Position numbers and translations under genes: made by a program. A stretch of 25,594 bases of DNA, from positions 1 through 25,594 of the forward strand of contig JAMCTA010000004.1 of the NCBI GenBank assembly GCA_023381895.1, in the 5' to 3' direction. The notes beneath the pieces were generated by a model. It was not told where the DNA came from. It searched no databases and saw nothing but the letters and a program-made list of their open reading frames with translations. This document shows, in pieces, positions 1-7,212 of the stretch (positions within the stretch are counted from its first letter, which is position 1; each line of letters opens with the position of its first letter). Source of the DNA: Chloroflexota bacterium (GTDB lineage Bacteria; Chloroflexota; UBA4733).

Positions 1-399
1 GCGGAACAAGTCAGCTGCAAAGAGGCCCGCTTCATCGCCACCCGCGCCTGCACGGATCTCGATGATGACGTTCTTGTCGTCATTAGGATCCTTGGGCAAG
101 AGGAGAACGCGTAGCCGAGCCACGAGTTCCGCTTCACGCTCTTTGCTCAGGGCAAGCTCCTCACGGGCGAGCTCTTGGTATTCTTCCTCCAATGCTACAT
201 CCTGAAGCATGTATTCGTAGGAGCGAACGGCTTCCACGGCTTCCCGATACTGCCGGTATGCCGTCACGATCTCCTCGATCTCAGCTCGCTCTTGGGCATA
301 CTGCTGCAGGAGCGGGGGCTGCGTCACAACATCTGGGTCAGCCAGCAATTCCTCGAGGCGCACATAGCGCTCCTGTACGGCTGCGAGCTTTTCAAACAT
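1..399 (-). CDS. prfA: Peptide chain release factor 1, N-terminal part (cut by window edge)
   Basis: RF1 recognises UAA and UAG and releases the finished peptide from the ribosome. I translated the minus strand from the ATG at 397-399. It gives 133 residues without a stop, starting MFEKLAAVQERYVRLEELL and reaching DPNDDKNVIIEIRAGAGGDE, a block highly characteristic of class I bacterial release factors. The N-terminal part is the helical, charged domain 1. The codon-recognition and GGQ domains would lie beyond base 1, so they cannot be checked. A purine-rich GGAGAGG sits a few bases upstream of the ATG and supports this start. The gene lies downstream of rpmE, from which it is separated by a terminator. 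RF1 rather than RF2 is inferred from the rpmE-prfA order and the general look of the N-terminus. Confidence 0.93.
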   Translation of the reverse strand, partial: MFEKLAAVQERYVRLEELLADPDVVTQPPLLQQYAQERAEIEEIVTAYRQYREAVEAVRSYEYMLQDVALEEEYQELAREELALSKEREAELVARLRVLLLPKDPNDDKNVIIEIRAGAGGDEAGLFAADLFR

Positions 400-471
400 C
401 GCTGCATCCTCTCCAGGGCGGCACTCACCACGCCTACTCAGAACAGTCAACAGCAAGCCCGAGTGCTCAGC

Positions 472-505
472 AAAAAGGAGGAGCCCTGCACAGCAAGGCT
501 CCTCC
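472..505 (-). terminator. Rho-independent terminator after rpmE
   Basis: A perfect 9-bp stem (GGAGGAGCC / GGCTCCTCC, at 477-485 and 497-505) with an 11-base loop is followed on the minus strand by TTTTTG (472-476). It lies 15 bases past the rpmE stop codon, in the right orientation to end the rpmE transcript. prfA, which follows on the same strand, would then need readthrough or its own promoter in the 70 bases between. Confidence 0.85.
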
Positions 506-520
506 TCCAATGTCGACCGG

Positions 521-739
521 CTACTGCGTCACCTCACTAGGAGCGAGGCCATAACGCCTGCGGAACCGCTCAACCTGTCCGGCGGTATCAACGATGCGCT
601 GCGTGCCAGTGTAGAAAGGGTGACAGTTCGAGCAGACCTCAACGTGAATCTCGGACCTCGTGGATCTAGTCTTCCACGTGTTGCCACAGACACACGTCAC
701 AGCGGCTTCCACATACTTCGGATGAATCTTGGGCTTCAC
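521..739 (-). CDS. rpmE: 50S ribosomal protein L31, zinc-binding form
   Basis: L31 is a small protein of the large ribosomal subunit at the central protuberance, near the bridge to the small subunit. The 72-residue product begins MKPKIHPKY and has the family's usual length. Cys16, Cys18, Cys36 and Cys39 form the CxC...CxxC zinc site, so this is the C+ (zinc-replete) form and not the YkgM-like paralogue. The conserved HPFYTGTQ block follows the last cysteines. The start is GTG at 737-739 with GGAGG about ten bases upstream. The gene is followed by a strong terminator and then by prfA, a neighbour order seen in many bacteria. Nothing looks unusual. Confidence 0.96.
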   Translation of the reverse strand: MKPKIHPKYVEAAVTCVCGNTWKTRSTRSEIHVEVCSNCHPFYTGTQRIVDTAGQVERFRRRYGLAPSEVTQ

Positions 740-828
740 GACTTACGAACCTCCACTACCGGTCGACTCCTGGCAGCATACAATGCTAACGAGCCGACCG
801 AACGTTGTTGAGAGCTTGAACCGCCGCG

Positions 829-1017
829 CTAAGACTTCGATGCGGTCTCAGCCTGGTCCGTACCCTGTACGTCCTTGTCGGCTCCAGCTTCTTGCCGGAA
901 ACCGCGAATCATCTCGCCCAGCCCCCGCCCAAGTGAAGGGAGCTTACCCGGACCGATGACGAGCAAGAGAATCACCAACAGAGCGACGAGCTCTGGTACT
1001 CGCACGAGACCAAACAT
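829..1017 (-). CDS. tatA: Sec-independent (Tat) translocase subunit TatA/E
   Basis: TatA multimerises around TatBC to let folded twin-arginine proteins cross the cytoplasmic membrane. From the ATG at 1015-1017 the product has 62 residues: a short start (MFGLVRVPEL), one membrane helix (residues ~9-21), the hinge with GPGKLP, then an amphipathic helix (LGRGLGEMIRGFRQ) and an acidic/polar tail. This is the standard TatA layout, with the usual phenylalanine near the N-terminus and a glycine-proline hinge. An upstream in-frame ATG at 1099-1101 would add 28 residues before the conserved start. I prefer the inner ATG because GAGGTGG precedes it at normal spacing. TatB is less likely because the protein is short. 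No tatC is visible nearby. The upstream 263 bases hold a 10-bp palindrome (CTTCCGGAAG, 1167-1176) but no convincing promoter. Confidence 0.88.
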   Translation of the reverse strand: MFGLVRVPELVALLVILLLVIGPGKLPSLGRGLGEMIRGFRQEAGADKDVQGTDQAETASKS

Positions 1018-1280
1018 CCACCACCTCAAGCCAAGCAGGAGAGCAAACTGCTGCACCACAAGCATACCAGCCTTGTCGACGAGCCATGCAGGGGGTTCCA
1101 AGACCAGTCGCGCTTTCGGTATCGTCCTCCTCCCGGCGAGTACGATGCCGTCATGTCATGTAGAGTCTTCCGGAAGCGTGACGACACGTGAGCCATGTTC
1201 TCGATGTGATATGGGCTACCTGGGCACGGTGACAGACGCAGAAGGCCTCCAGGTATTACGTCTCAATGGGAAGGGGAGCA

Positions 1281-2375
1281 ATGAGGATCCTGCACTTTTC
1301 TGACCTCCACCTTGACAAGCGGTTTTCGGGGTTGCCCCACGAAGTGAGCGTTCAGCGCCGTAAGGATCTGCGCCAACGCCTCAAGGATCTCCTGGGCCAG
1401 ACACGCACGCGCGCAGTCGACGCCGTCACGATCGGTGGTGACCTCTACGAAGACGAGACTGCCAGAGCGGATCTCGGTGTCTTTCTAGCAGATCTCTTCA
1501 ACTCAATCGCCCCCACCCCGATCGTCATCTCCCCGGGAAACCACGACCCCTGGACACCGCGGTCGGTGTACGCCACGACAACTTGGCCGGCCAACGTGCA
1601 CATCTTTTCCTCTGCTGCCTGGAGCGAGCGGCGCATCGGAGATCTCTCCATCTATGGCACCGCCTTCATCTCCAACAAGCGTACCGAGAACCCGTTCGCG
1701 GCCGCCCCCACTCCCAGAGGGCCCAGTATCGTGCTGATCCACGGCACTGCCGATCCGCCGGACCCTGATTGTCCCTATGCACCATTCACTTCGCAGGACA
1801 TTACCGGTCGAGGCTTCCTGCTAGCGCTGCTCGGTCACATCCACACGCCTTTATCGGGCTTGGTGGGAGGGCGTATCGCATGGGCCTATCCGGGCAGCCC
1901 TGAAGCTCTCGACTTCTCGGAAACGGGCCCTCGACGCGCCCTCCTCGTATCCTGCCAGGACACCCAAGTCGACATCCAGACGGTGCCGCTCACCGGCCGG
2001 CAGATCTTTGAGGAGAGTATCGAGGTGGAAGGAGTAGTCACGTCGCAGCACATCATCGATGAGCTCCGCAAGCGCCAGGTTCTGCACTCGGAGTGGACGA
2101 CGGGGCTCTTGCGAGTTGTTCTCCGAGGGAACGCGACGGTTCCTAGCGTTATCGACGATCTACGTAGTGCGGGAATCGCGTGGCACATCGAAGTCGCGGA
2201 CGGCACCGAGCCAGAATGGTCCTACGAATCCCTCTTGAAGGAACAGACTGTCGCCGGCGAGTTCACCCGGTTGATGTTGAGCCGTCTCGAGCGAGAGGCT
2301 GGAGACCAAGCCATGCTTCGACGCGCCTTACACCTCGGATTGCGAGCGCTCCACAATCAGGAATTGGACGACTGA
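1281..2375 (+). CDS. SbcD/Mre11-like metallophosphoesterase, DNA repair exonuclease
   Basis: This is a calcineurin-like phosphoesterase of the SbcD/Mre11/YhaO group, expected to act as the nuclease partner of the ATPase encoded next to it in processing DNA ends. The 364-residue product shows the metal-binding series in order: FSDLHLD (Asp8, His10), GGDLYE (Asp54), SPGNHD (Asn87-His88-Asp89), LIHGT (His154) and GHIHTP (His186, His188). The C-terminal ~130 residues are the less conserved capping region. I choose the ATG at 1281 because the phosphoesterase fold starts there and AAGGGGAG lies just upstream. An ATG 15 bases earlier has no added conserved sequence. The stop is one base before the start of the ATPase gene, so the two are surely one operon. 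Whether the pair is a true SbcCD or the related YhaO/YhaN type is decided by the partner, which looks like YhaN. Confidence 0.9.
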   Translation: MRILHFSDLHLDKRFSGLPHEVSVQRRKDLRQRLKDLLGQTRTRAVDAVTIGGDLYEDETARADLGVFLADLFNSIAPTPIVISPGNHDPWTPRSVYATTTWPANVHIFSSAAWSERRIGDLSIYGTAFISNKRTENPFAAAPTPRGPSIVLIHGTADPPDPDCPYAPFTSQDITGRGFLLALLGHIHTPLSGLVGGRIAWAYPGSPEALDFSETGPRRALLVSCQDTQVDIQTVPLTGRQIFEESIEVEGVVTSQHIIDELRKRQVLHSEWTTGLLRVVLRGNATVPSVIDDLRSAGIAWHIEVADGTEPEWSYESLLKEQTVAGEFTRLMLSRLEREAGDQAMLRRALHLGLRALHNQELDD

Positions 2376-2376
2376 G

Positions 2377-4854
2377 ATGCGACTCCTCGATCTAAAGCTT
2401 TGGGAGTTCGGCCCATGGCAGAACAGCGCCTTCGTATTCGGCCCCCACCTCAATCTCCTCTGCGCTCCCAACGAAGGTGGCAAGACCACCTTGCAACAAG
2501 CCATCGTTGGGTCGCTTTTTGGCTTTGACGGCGGCTCCTCCGTAGATCGCCACCTGTCTTGGGTCGGACAAGGAACGACTGTAACAGAGCTTCGCCTTGA
2601 GCTCGGCACCGGGCAAATTATCCGGATCAACCGAGATTACGGGCAGAGCGGGAGACGGAGGATTCAGACGCACGTGTGGGACGATACTGAGAAGGAAGAC
2701 ATTTCTCATCAGTACCGATGGTCAAACGACGGCAAGTTCGACTTTGGCGCCAAGCATCTCGGACTTGACCTGAAGGCTTTCCGGCGCACTGCGCTCCTCA
2801 TCGCCGGAGACATTGCTGTCGCGCCCGACGGGCCAAAAGGCAAGCCCAATCAGGACCTCGTCGGTCTGGCAACGTCTCGCGGAGAAGCTTCTGTCGTCCA
2901 AGCTCGTACAGCGCTCAACAAGTATCTGGATAAGCTGGGACGAGCCGACAGGGGCAATCATCCGCACGGTGCGGCCACAAGACGGCGGGAAGACGCCTAC
3001 AACAAGCTTCAGGAGGCGCGCCAGCGCGCTAGCGACATTGCCAGTCAGCGCCAAGAGCTCCGAACTCTCGAGCACAAGCGGATCGAGGCTGAACACGGTC
3101 TCCAGCACGCGCACAAACAGCATCAGGTCCTCGAGAAACATCGATTGGCAGCCCGGCTTCGAGAAGTGCGCGCACTGAACCTACAGTGCGCTGAGCTCGA
3201 GGCATTGCTACGCGGCCCAGACATCCCCCCAACTGGCGAGCGTATCAATAAGCTGCGTGTGCTCTTGCAGCACGAGGCAGCATCACGCGCAGAGCTGTCC
3301 ACGCAGCTGTGCGCCGCCGAGCAAGCTCTGCAGCAGGCACAAGACCGGCACGCCGCCCTGACACAAGATCTCTCAGCGACCGAGAAGGTCGTGCCTATTC
3401 CCGACGCTGTGATTGCGACAATTCGATCAATGACGCAGGCCGATGCTGAGATAGCAGAAGTCCAGCGCCCAAAATCGCAAAGTCAAGCCCCTCAGACAAA
3501 CAGAACTAGCTGGCGTCCCCACCGCGCGCTGAACGCCGTGGCAATCGCGGTAATCGCTCTCGTTCTGGATGGGGTTGTGCTCGCCGCTGCTCCGGGCAAG
3601 TGGATGATTGCTGCCGTCCCATTGATCGTCTGCGCTGCGCTGGTATTCGCGGTGTTGCAGGATCAGTCCGGCACGGCGCTGAAGAAACAAGGGGATGAGG
3701 GACCAGTTGCGCAGCCATCAGTGGTCATCAAGACCTCTAACAACGCGCTCAGCGATCTCTTGCGTGCCTATGAGCTTCCTGTCGAAGGAGACTGGCAGGG
3801 TGCTGTTACTGCACGCCGCCAAGCTCTTGAGCACATGGAGACCTTGAAGTCGCAGTTGGATGGGACCTCCAGAGAGTGTGAAGCTTGCGAACGGAAGGTC
3901 GACCAGTTGCGGGAGCGCTTGTCACACCTCGATGGTTTGGAGTCAGAGCTACGGTCGGAGTTAGAACACATCGGCATCGCAGCAGACAGCCTGGAGAAAG
4001 AGTTGGCAGGCTTCGACAGGCTGGTCGCACAGGCACTCCAGGAGCGGCAGCGCGGCATCGACTTGGAGCTGGCGCGGCAGCAACTCAGCACAGCCTTAGG
4101 GCCGGACACAGTTGAAAGTCTCGAGCACGAGTGGCTGATGCATTTCCCTGACGAGGCTCCTGAATCTGTTGACACGCCTGCTCCAAGTGAGCGCGAGCTA
4201 CGTCGCTCTCAAGAAGAAGTAGCTCAGGTGAGCCGGCAGTACAATGAGCTTCTTCAATGCCATGCTTCCCTTCTCGCTACGCTCCAAGGCGCACTCGAGA
4301 TCGTGGAAGACCTACCAGCGCTAAACGAGGAGTTCGAGCGTGCAGACCGAGAGCTCACACGGATCGCTCGCGAGATAGAAGCGCTCAGGTCGGCGGTCAG
4401 CGTCATCGATGAGGCAACCCACAAGGCGTTCACGCTGCTATCTCAGCGTGTGGAGAGCAATCTCAGCCGGCAGTTCCAAGTCGCCACCGAGTCGCGCTAC
4501 AGCCGGGTCGATCTCCAGGGCACGACTCTGATCCCGACCGCCTGGCTTGCAGACCCACCTCGACAAGTGGACGTGACCGACTTGAGCAAAGGCACGCAGG
4601 ATGCCTTGTGGCTTCTTCTGCGCCTCAACCTCGTCGACGCCTTGTCGACGTCGGGCGAGAAGATCCCGATCTTTCTTGACGAGCCTGGTGCGCATCTCGA
4701 CGCGCAGCGCACCAGGGCAATGGCCCGCACACTATGCACCGTCTCAGAACACGTCCAGGTCTTTGTGCTCACGTGCCATGAAGATGTTGCCGGCGTCTTT
4801 TGTGAGATCGCAGGTGACCAGTTGCACAAGCTGAGTGCTACAGCTCTTACTTGA
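2377..4854 (+). CDS. YhaN/SbcC-like AAA ATPase with coiled coils and a membrane insert
   Basis: This is an SMC/Rad50-related ATPase of 825 residues. The N-terminal half of the nucleotide site has a P-loop at residues 31-38 (PNEGGKTT). The C-terminal half has an ABC-type signature (LSKGTQDALW, ~735) and a Walker B with D-loop (IFLDEPGAHLD, ~765-775). Between them lie long heptad-rich, Gln/Glu/Arg-rich coiled-coil stretches. Two closely spaced hydrophobic helices (~386-428) interrupt the coiled coil at the place where Rad50 and SbcC carry a zinc hook. No CxxC hook is seen. Such a membrane insert is known from the YhaN group, so the complex is probably tethered to the membrane. The start lies one base after the stop of the nuclease gene, pointing to coupled translation. 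About 55 bases after its stop comes a convergent gene, with no clear terminator between. Confidence 0.87.
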   Translation: MRLLDLKLWEFGPWQNSAFVFGPHLNLLCAPNEGGKTTLQQAIVGSLFGFDGGSSVDRHLSWVGQGTTVTELRLELGTGQIIRINRDYGQSGRRRIQTHVWDDTEKEDISHQYRWSNDGKFDFGAKHLGLDLKAFRRTALLIAGDIAVAPDGPKGKPNQDLVGLATSRGEASVVQARTALNKYLDKLGRADRGNHPHGAATRRREDAYNKLQEARQRASDIASQRQELRTLEHKRIEAEHGLQHAHKQHQVLEKHRLAARLREVRALNLQCAELEALLRGPDIPPTGERINKLRVLLQHEAASRAELSTQLCAAEQALQQAQDRHAALTQDLSATEKVVPIPDAVIATIRSMTQADAEIAEVQRPKSQSQAPQTNRTSWRPHRALNAVAIAVIALVLDGVVLAAAPGKWMIAAVPLIVCAALVFAVLQDQSGTALKKQGDEGPVAQPSVVIKTSNNALSDLLRAYELPVEGDWQGAVTARRQALEHMETLKSQLDGTSRECEACERKVDQLRERLSHLDGLESELRSELEHIGIAADSLEKELAGFDRLVAQALQERQRGIDLELARQQLSTALGPDTVESLEHEWLMHFPDEAPESVDTPAPSERELRRSQEEVAQVSRQYNELLQCHASLLATLQGALEIVEDLPALNEEFERADRELTRIAREIEALRSAVSVIDEATHKAFTLLSQRVESNLSRQFQVATESRYSRVDLQGTTLIPTAWLADPPRQVDVTDLSKGTQDALWLLLRLNLVDALSTSGEKIPIFLDEPGAHLDAQRTRAMARTLCTVSEHVQVFVLTCHEDVAGVFCEIAGDQLHKLSATALT

Positions 4855-4910
4855 TTCCTTGATTCGTGCAGCCCCCAAGACTATGTAGACACCTGCTCAT
4901 GACACCACGA

Positions 4911-5735
4911 CTACGGTGCGACCAGGAAGCGCTCACCGATTGCGAGCATCTTGAATGCTTGCCCCGGGCACGTGCGGAAGAGGTGATCCACGAAGAAGGC
5001 AGGATTCTCCGTGTTGCCGGTGAAGAGATCATAGTGGAGTGGCACGATAAGCTCGGCCCGTACCATTTGTACGAGATCGACAGCTTCACGATAGTTCATG
5101 TTGCCGGCGATATTGCGGCGGTTGCGTAGCCAGTCGCGACCATTGATAGGCAGAAACACGACGTGCGGACGGAACGGTTGCAAATCCTCTGCCTGCCCAT
5201 CGAAGCCAACGGTATCACCGGCGTGAAAGAGGCGTATGTCATCCGTCTCTACGACGTATCCGAGGTAGAGATGATTGCCTCTTGCATTCAGCTCGAACTC
5301 CTCATGCTTCGCACGCAGTGGAGTGATCTTGAGAGATCGCCCCTCGATAGACTCGCCCACAACTGCAGTCACCAGCTGATCTCTAGACACGCCAGCGTCG
5401 AGCGCGATGCCGAGGTGCGGCTCAGGAACAACGACACGGCACTGCGGAAAACGGCGCGCCAGAGGTCCTACTGTCCCTGGATCAAGGTGATCGAGGTGAT
5501 GATGCGTACATAGCACCCAGTCAATCGCCGCCAGCTCATCGATATGGAGTGGCGGCGGATAGAGGCGACCAGGGTTTTCGCGAAAGTAGGGGTCGATCAA
5601 GAGAACTCCGGCAGTGCTCTTCAAGACGACCGCGGCTTGGCCCAAAAACCAGCACGCCACCGTGCCCTCTGGAACTCTGTAGGTCGCAATGTCCTCAGCG
5701 AGCTCATGACCGTGGCGGAAAAATCGTTCGGCCAT
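4911..5735 (-). CDS. MBL-fold metal-dependent hydrolase, UlaG-like
   Basis: A metallo-beta-lactamase-fold hydrolase of 274 residues resembling the UlaG (L-ascorbate-6-phosphate lactonase) branch. The zinc motif is intact: THHHLDH (His78, His80, Asp82, His83), followed by LFHAGDT with the bridging Asp and a late His in PLHYDLF (~245). UlaG-type proteins open with a hydrophobic LGQAAVVLKS-like strand, present here at ~31-40. The true substrate cannot be told; no ascorbate pathway genes are nearby, so the gene symbol is withheld. The ATG at 5733-5735 has GGGGAG immediately upstream. It is preceded by a strong promoter (5763-5791), so this gene is probably transcribed on its own although it is the last of a minus-strand series. 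Confidence 0.85.
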   Translation of the reverse strand: MAERFFRHGHELAEDIATYRVPEGTVACWFLGQAAVVLKSTAGVLLIDPYFRENPGRLYPPPLHIDELAAIDWVLCTHHHLDHLDPGTVGPLARRFPQCRVVVPEPHLGIALDAGVSRDQLVTAVVGESIEGRSLKITPLRAKHEEFELNARGNHLYLGYVVETDDIRLFHAGDTVGFDGQAEDLQPFRPHVVFLPINGRDWLRNRRNIAGNMNYREAVDLVQMVRAELIVPLHYDLFTGNTENPAFFVDHLFRTCPGQAFKMLAIGERFLVAP

Positions 5736-5762
5736 CCTTCTCCCCTCTCTGGCTCAAGATTC

Positions 5763-5791
5763 ATTCTTGAAGCGTGAAGAGGCGCTGTCAA
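5763..5791 (-). promoter_or_regulatory. Sigma-70-type promoter for the MBL-fold hydrolase
   Basis: On the minus strand a perfect TTGACA (-35, 5786-5791) is followed by a 17-base spacer and AAGAAT (-10, 5763-5768, four of six matches). The start point would be near 5756, leaving a leader of about 20 bases that contains the ribosome binding site. Confidence 0.6.
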
Positions 5792-5831
5792 GATGCTTGG
5801 TGGTCGTCAACCCCTCCGAGAGGAGGCAATT

Positions 5832-5906
5832 GGCTGGCGCTCTTCTCCGCGATCACGGATCTCTGATCGGTCTTGGTGATGACTTCTTGAAGAGGTAGCG
5901 CCAGCC
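5832..5906. repeat. Long-armed inverted repeat in the 380-base gene-free stretch
   Basis: GGCTGGCGCT (5832-5841) is perfectly repeated in inverse form as AGCGCCAGCC (5897-5906). After one bulged base a few more pairs extend the stem, and an inner hairpin GATCA/TGATC (5851-5855, 5864-5868) lies in the loop. Neither side has a T-run, so it is not a standard terminator. It stands upstream of the 5763-5791 promoter. The rest of 5736-6116 holds no open frame, tRNA or other element that I can support, apart from a 5-bp hairpin GCCTG-TAC-CAGGC at 6030-6042. Confidence 0.5.
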
Positions 5907-6116
5907 TAGTGGGTAAGTGAAGTCGCTAAGTGACCTTCAGTCCGTAGCACACCCCTCACATTGAGATAGCGCTTCGAATCCAAGTTGCAGATTCCGCCTT
6001 AGGAGAAGCCCACAGATGCCCCCATACCAGCCTGTACCAGGCACTGTCGCGGCGCCAGTGTAGTGGGACATCTGGTCTGGGCTGAAAGCAGCAATCAGAA
6101 ACCACGACCTGCGGGG

Positions 6117-7145
6117 CTACTCATCTGCTCTCGTATCAGCAGCCGGCACATTGGCGAGCTCGACCACTTCTCGCCAACCGAAGCGCAGAGCCAGGTCTCG
6201 TGCCTGACGCAGGTACGCAAGAGAACGCTGGTGCTCCTCACCTTGGGGGTCAGAACTCCTTGCTGCTCGGGCCTCAGTGCTTGCGGCGTAGTCGAGAGAC
6301 CTCAGCAGCGCTGCCAGAAGGAGCCGTTGCTCATTCCAGGGACGATCGTAGGCACTTCGGACAATCTCCAGTGTGTCCTCAAGGCCCAGTGAAAACGGGG
6401 GGAAGAACACAAGGTCCGCGAGGTCCCATTCCAATGCTCCGACAGCCGCTGTTTCCCAATCGATGACCCATGCACGCTGGTCAACCAGCACGTTGAGAGG
6501 AACGCATGAGTTGTGGATGATCTGCAACGGCTCTGTCAGGAGCGACTCGTGGAGTCTTCCGCCGCGTTCCCATATGGCGGTTCCGGACCTGTCATCCAAC
6601 CGGAACAGTCGAGACAACGCGACACAAAACCTGGCTCGGAGCGCTTCCTCTGTCACTTCATCAAGGTGTATGCTCGCGATGACGCGGCGGAACACTGCAT
6701 CGTGCTCGGCAAGCGCGCCGTGAAGTGAGGCCAGTATCTGGAGACCCAGCGCAATGGCCCCGCTGAGCGATTCCCGAGGTAGGGATGATGCGAGCTCTGC
6801 CAGGGAGGGCGCTTGGAGGTCCTCCATCGCGAGGAAGCCCCACGCACGATTGATCCCTACAGCGACAGGTCGCGGTGAGCCGCCTTGCCAGAATCGCTCG
6901 AGAAGGCGTAACAGCCAGTGCTCTCGCCGCAGGTGATGCTCCCAGAAGGGATCCTCAGACTTCCTCACGATTTTGACGATAACGCTCTCAGCAGACTCCA
7001 GACACGTGAGCCGGAACACCGTGTTGCGGGAGCGTTGAGATAAAACTTCCAACGTGACGTTCGACTGCTCTGGCCAATCAAGACCGATCAACGCTCGAAA
7101 TCGCCGGTCTGTGAACAGCTGCCCCGTGGCATCCGTGACGATCAT
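6117..7145 (-). CDS. Phosphotransferase-fold (APH/choline-kinase-like) protein, catalytic Asp missing
   Basis: The 342-residue protein has the layout of the APH/choline kinase superfamily. It has an N-lobe lysine in VIVKI (Lys58) with a likely helix glutamate (Glu75), a hinge-like FLAMEDL (~104-110), a Brenner-type catalytic loop at 211-218 and a metal-binding VIDWE (Asp229, Glu231). The catalytic loop reads HNSCVPLN where active members have H-x-D-x-x-x-x-N. The Asp that accepts the hydroxyl proton is a Ser here, while the final Asn is kept. It may be a pseudokinase, a binding protein, or a kinase with a changed mechanism. It lies 67 bases after the MraY-like gene on the same strand, so a shared transcript and a sugar- or lipid-linked substrate are plausible. 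Shine-Dalgarno is weak. Confidence 0.8.
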   Translation of the reverse strand: MIVTDATGQLFTDRRFRALIGLDWPEQSNVTLEVLSQRSRNTVFRLTCLESAESVIVKIVRKSEDPFWEHHLRREHWLLRLLERFWQGGSPRPVAVGINRAWGFLAMEDLQAPSLAELASSLPRESLSGAIALGLQILASLHGALAEHDAVFRRVIASIHLDEVTEEALRARFCVALSRLFRLDDRSGTAIWERGGRLHESLLTEPLQIIHNSCVPLNVLVDQRAWVIDWETAAVGALEWDLADLVFFPPFSLGLEDTLEIVRSAYDRPWNEQRLLLAALLRSLDYAASTEARAARSSDPQGEEHQRSLAYLRQARDLALRFGWREVVELANVPAADTRADE

Positions 7146-7212
7146 CCTATACCAAAGCCACGGTGAAATCCGCAGTCCGCAAGCGTCCAGCCATGTAGTT
7201 CCCGTCGTGGCT

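Noticed and set aside
1229..1259. GTGACA and TATTAC as a promoter for the SbcD-like gene
   Set aside because: The spacer is 19 bases and both boxes are imperfect; too weak to annotate.
5973..5981. TTCGAATCC, like a tRNA T-loop
   Set aside because: The flanking bases do not pair as a T-stem and there is no acceptor or anticodon stem.
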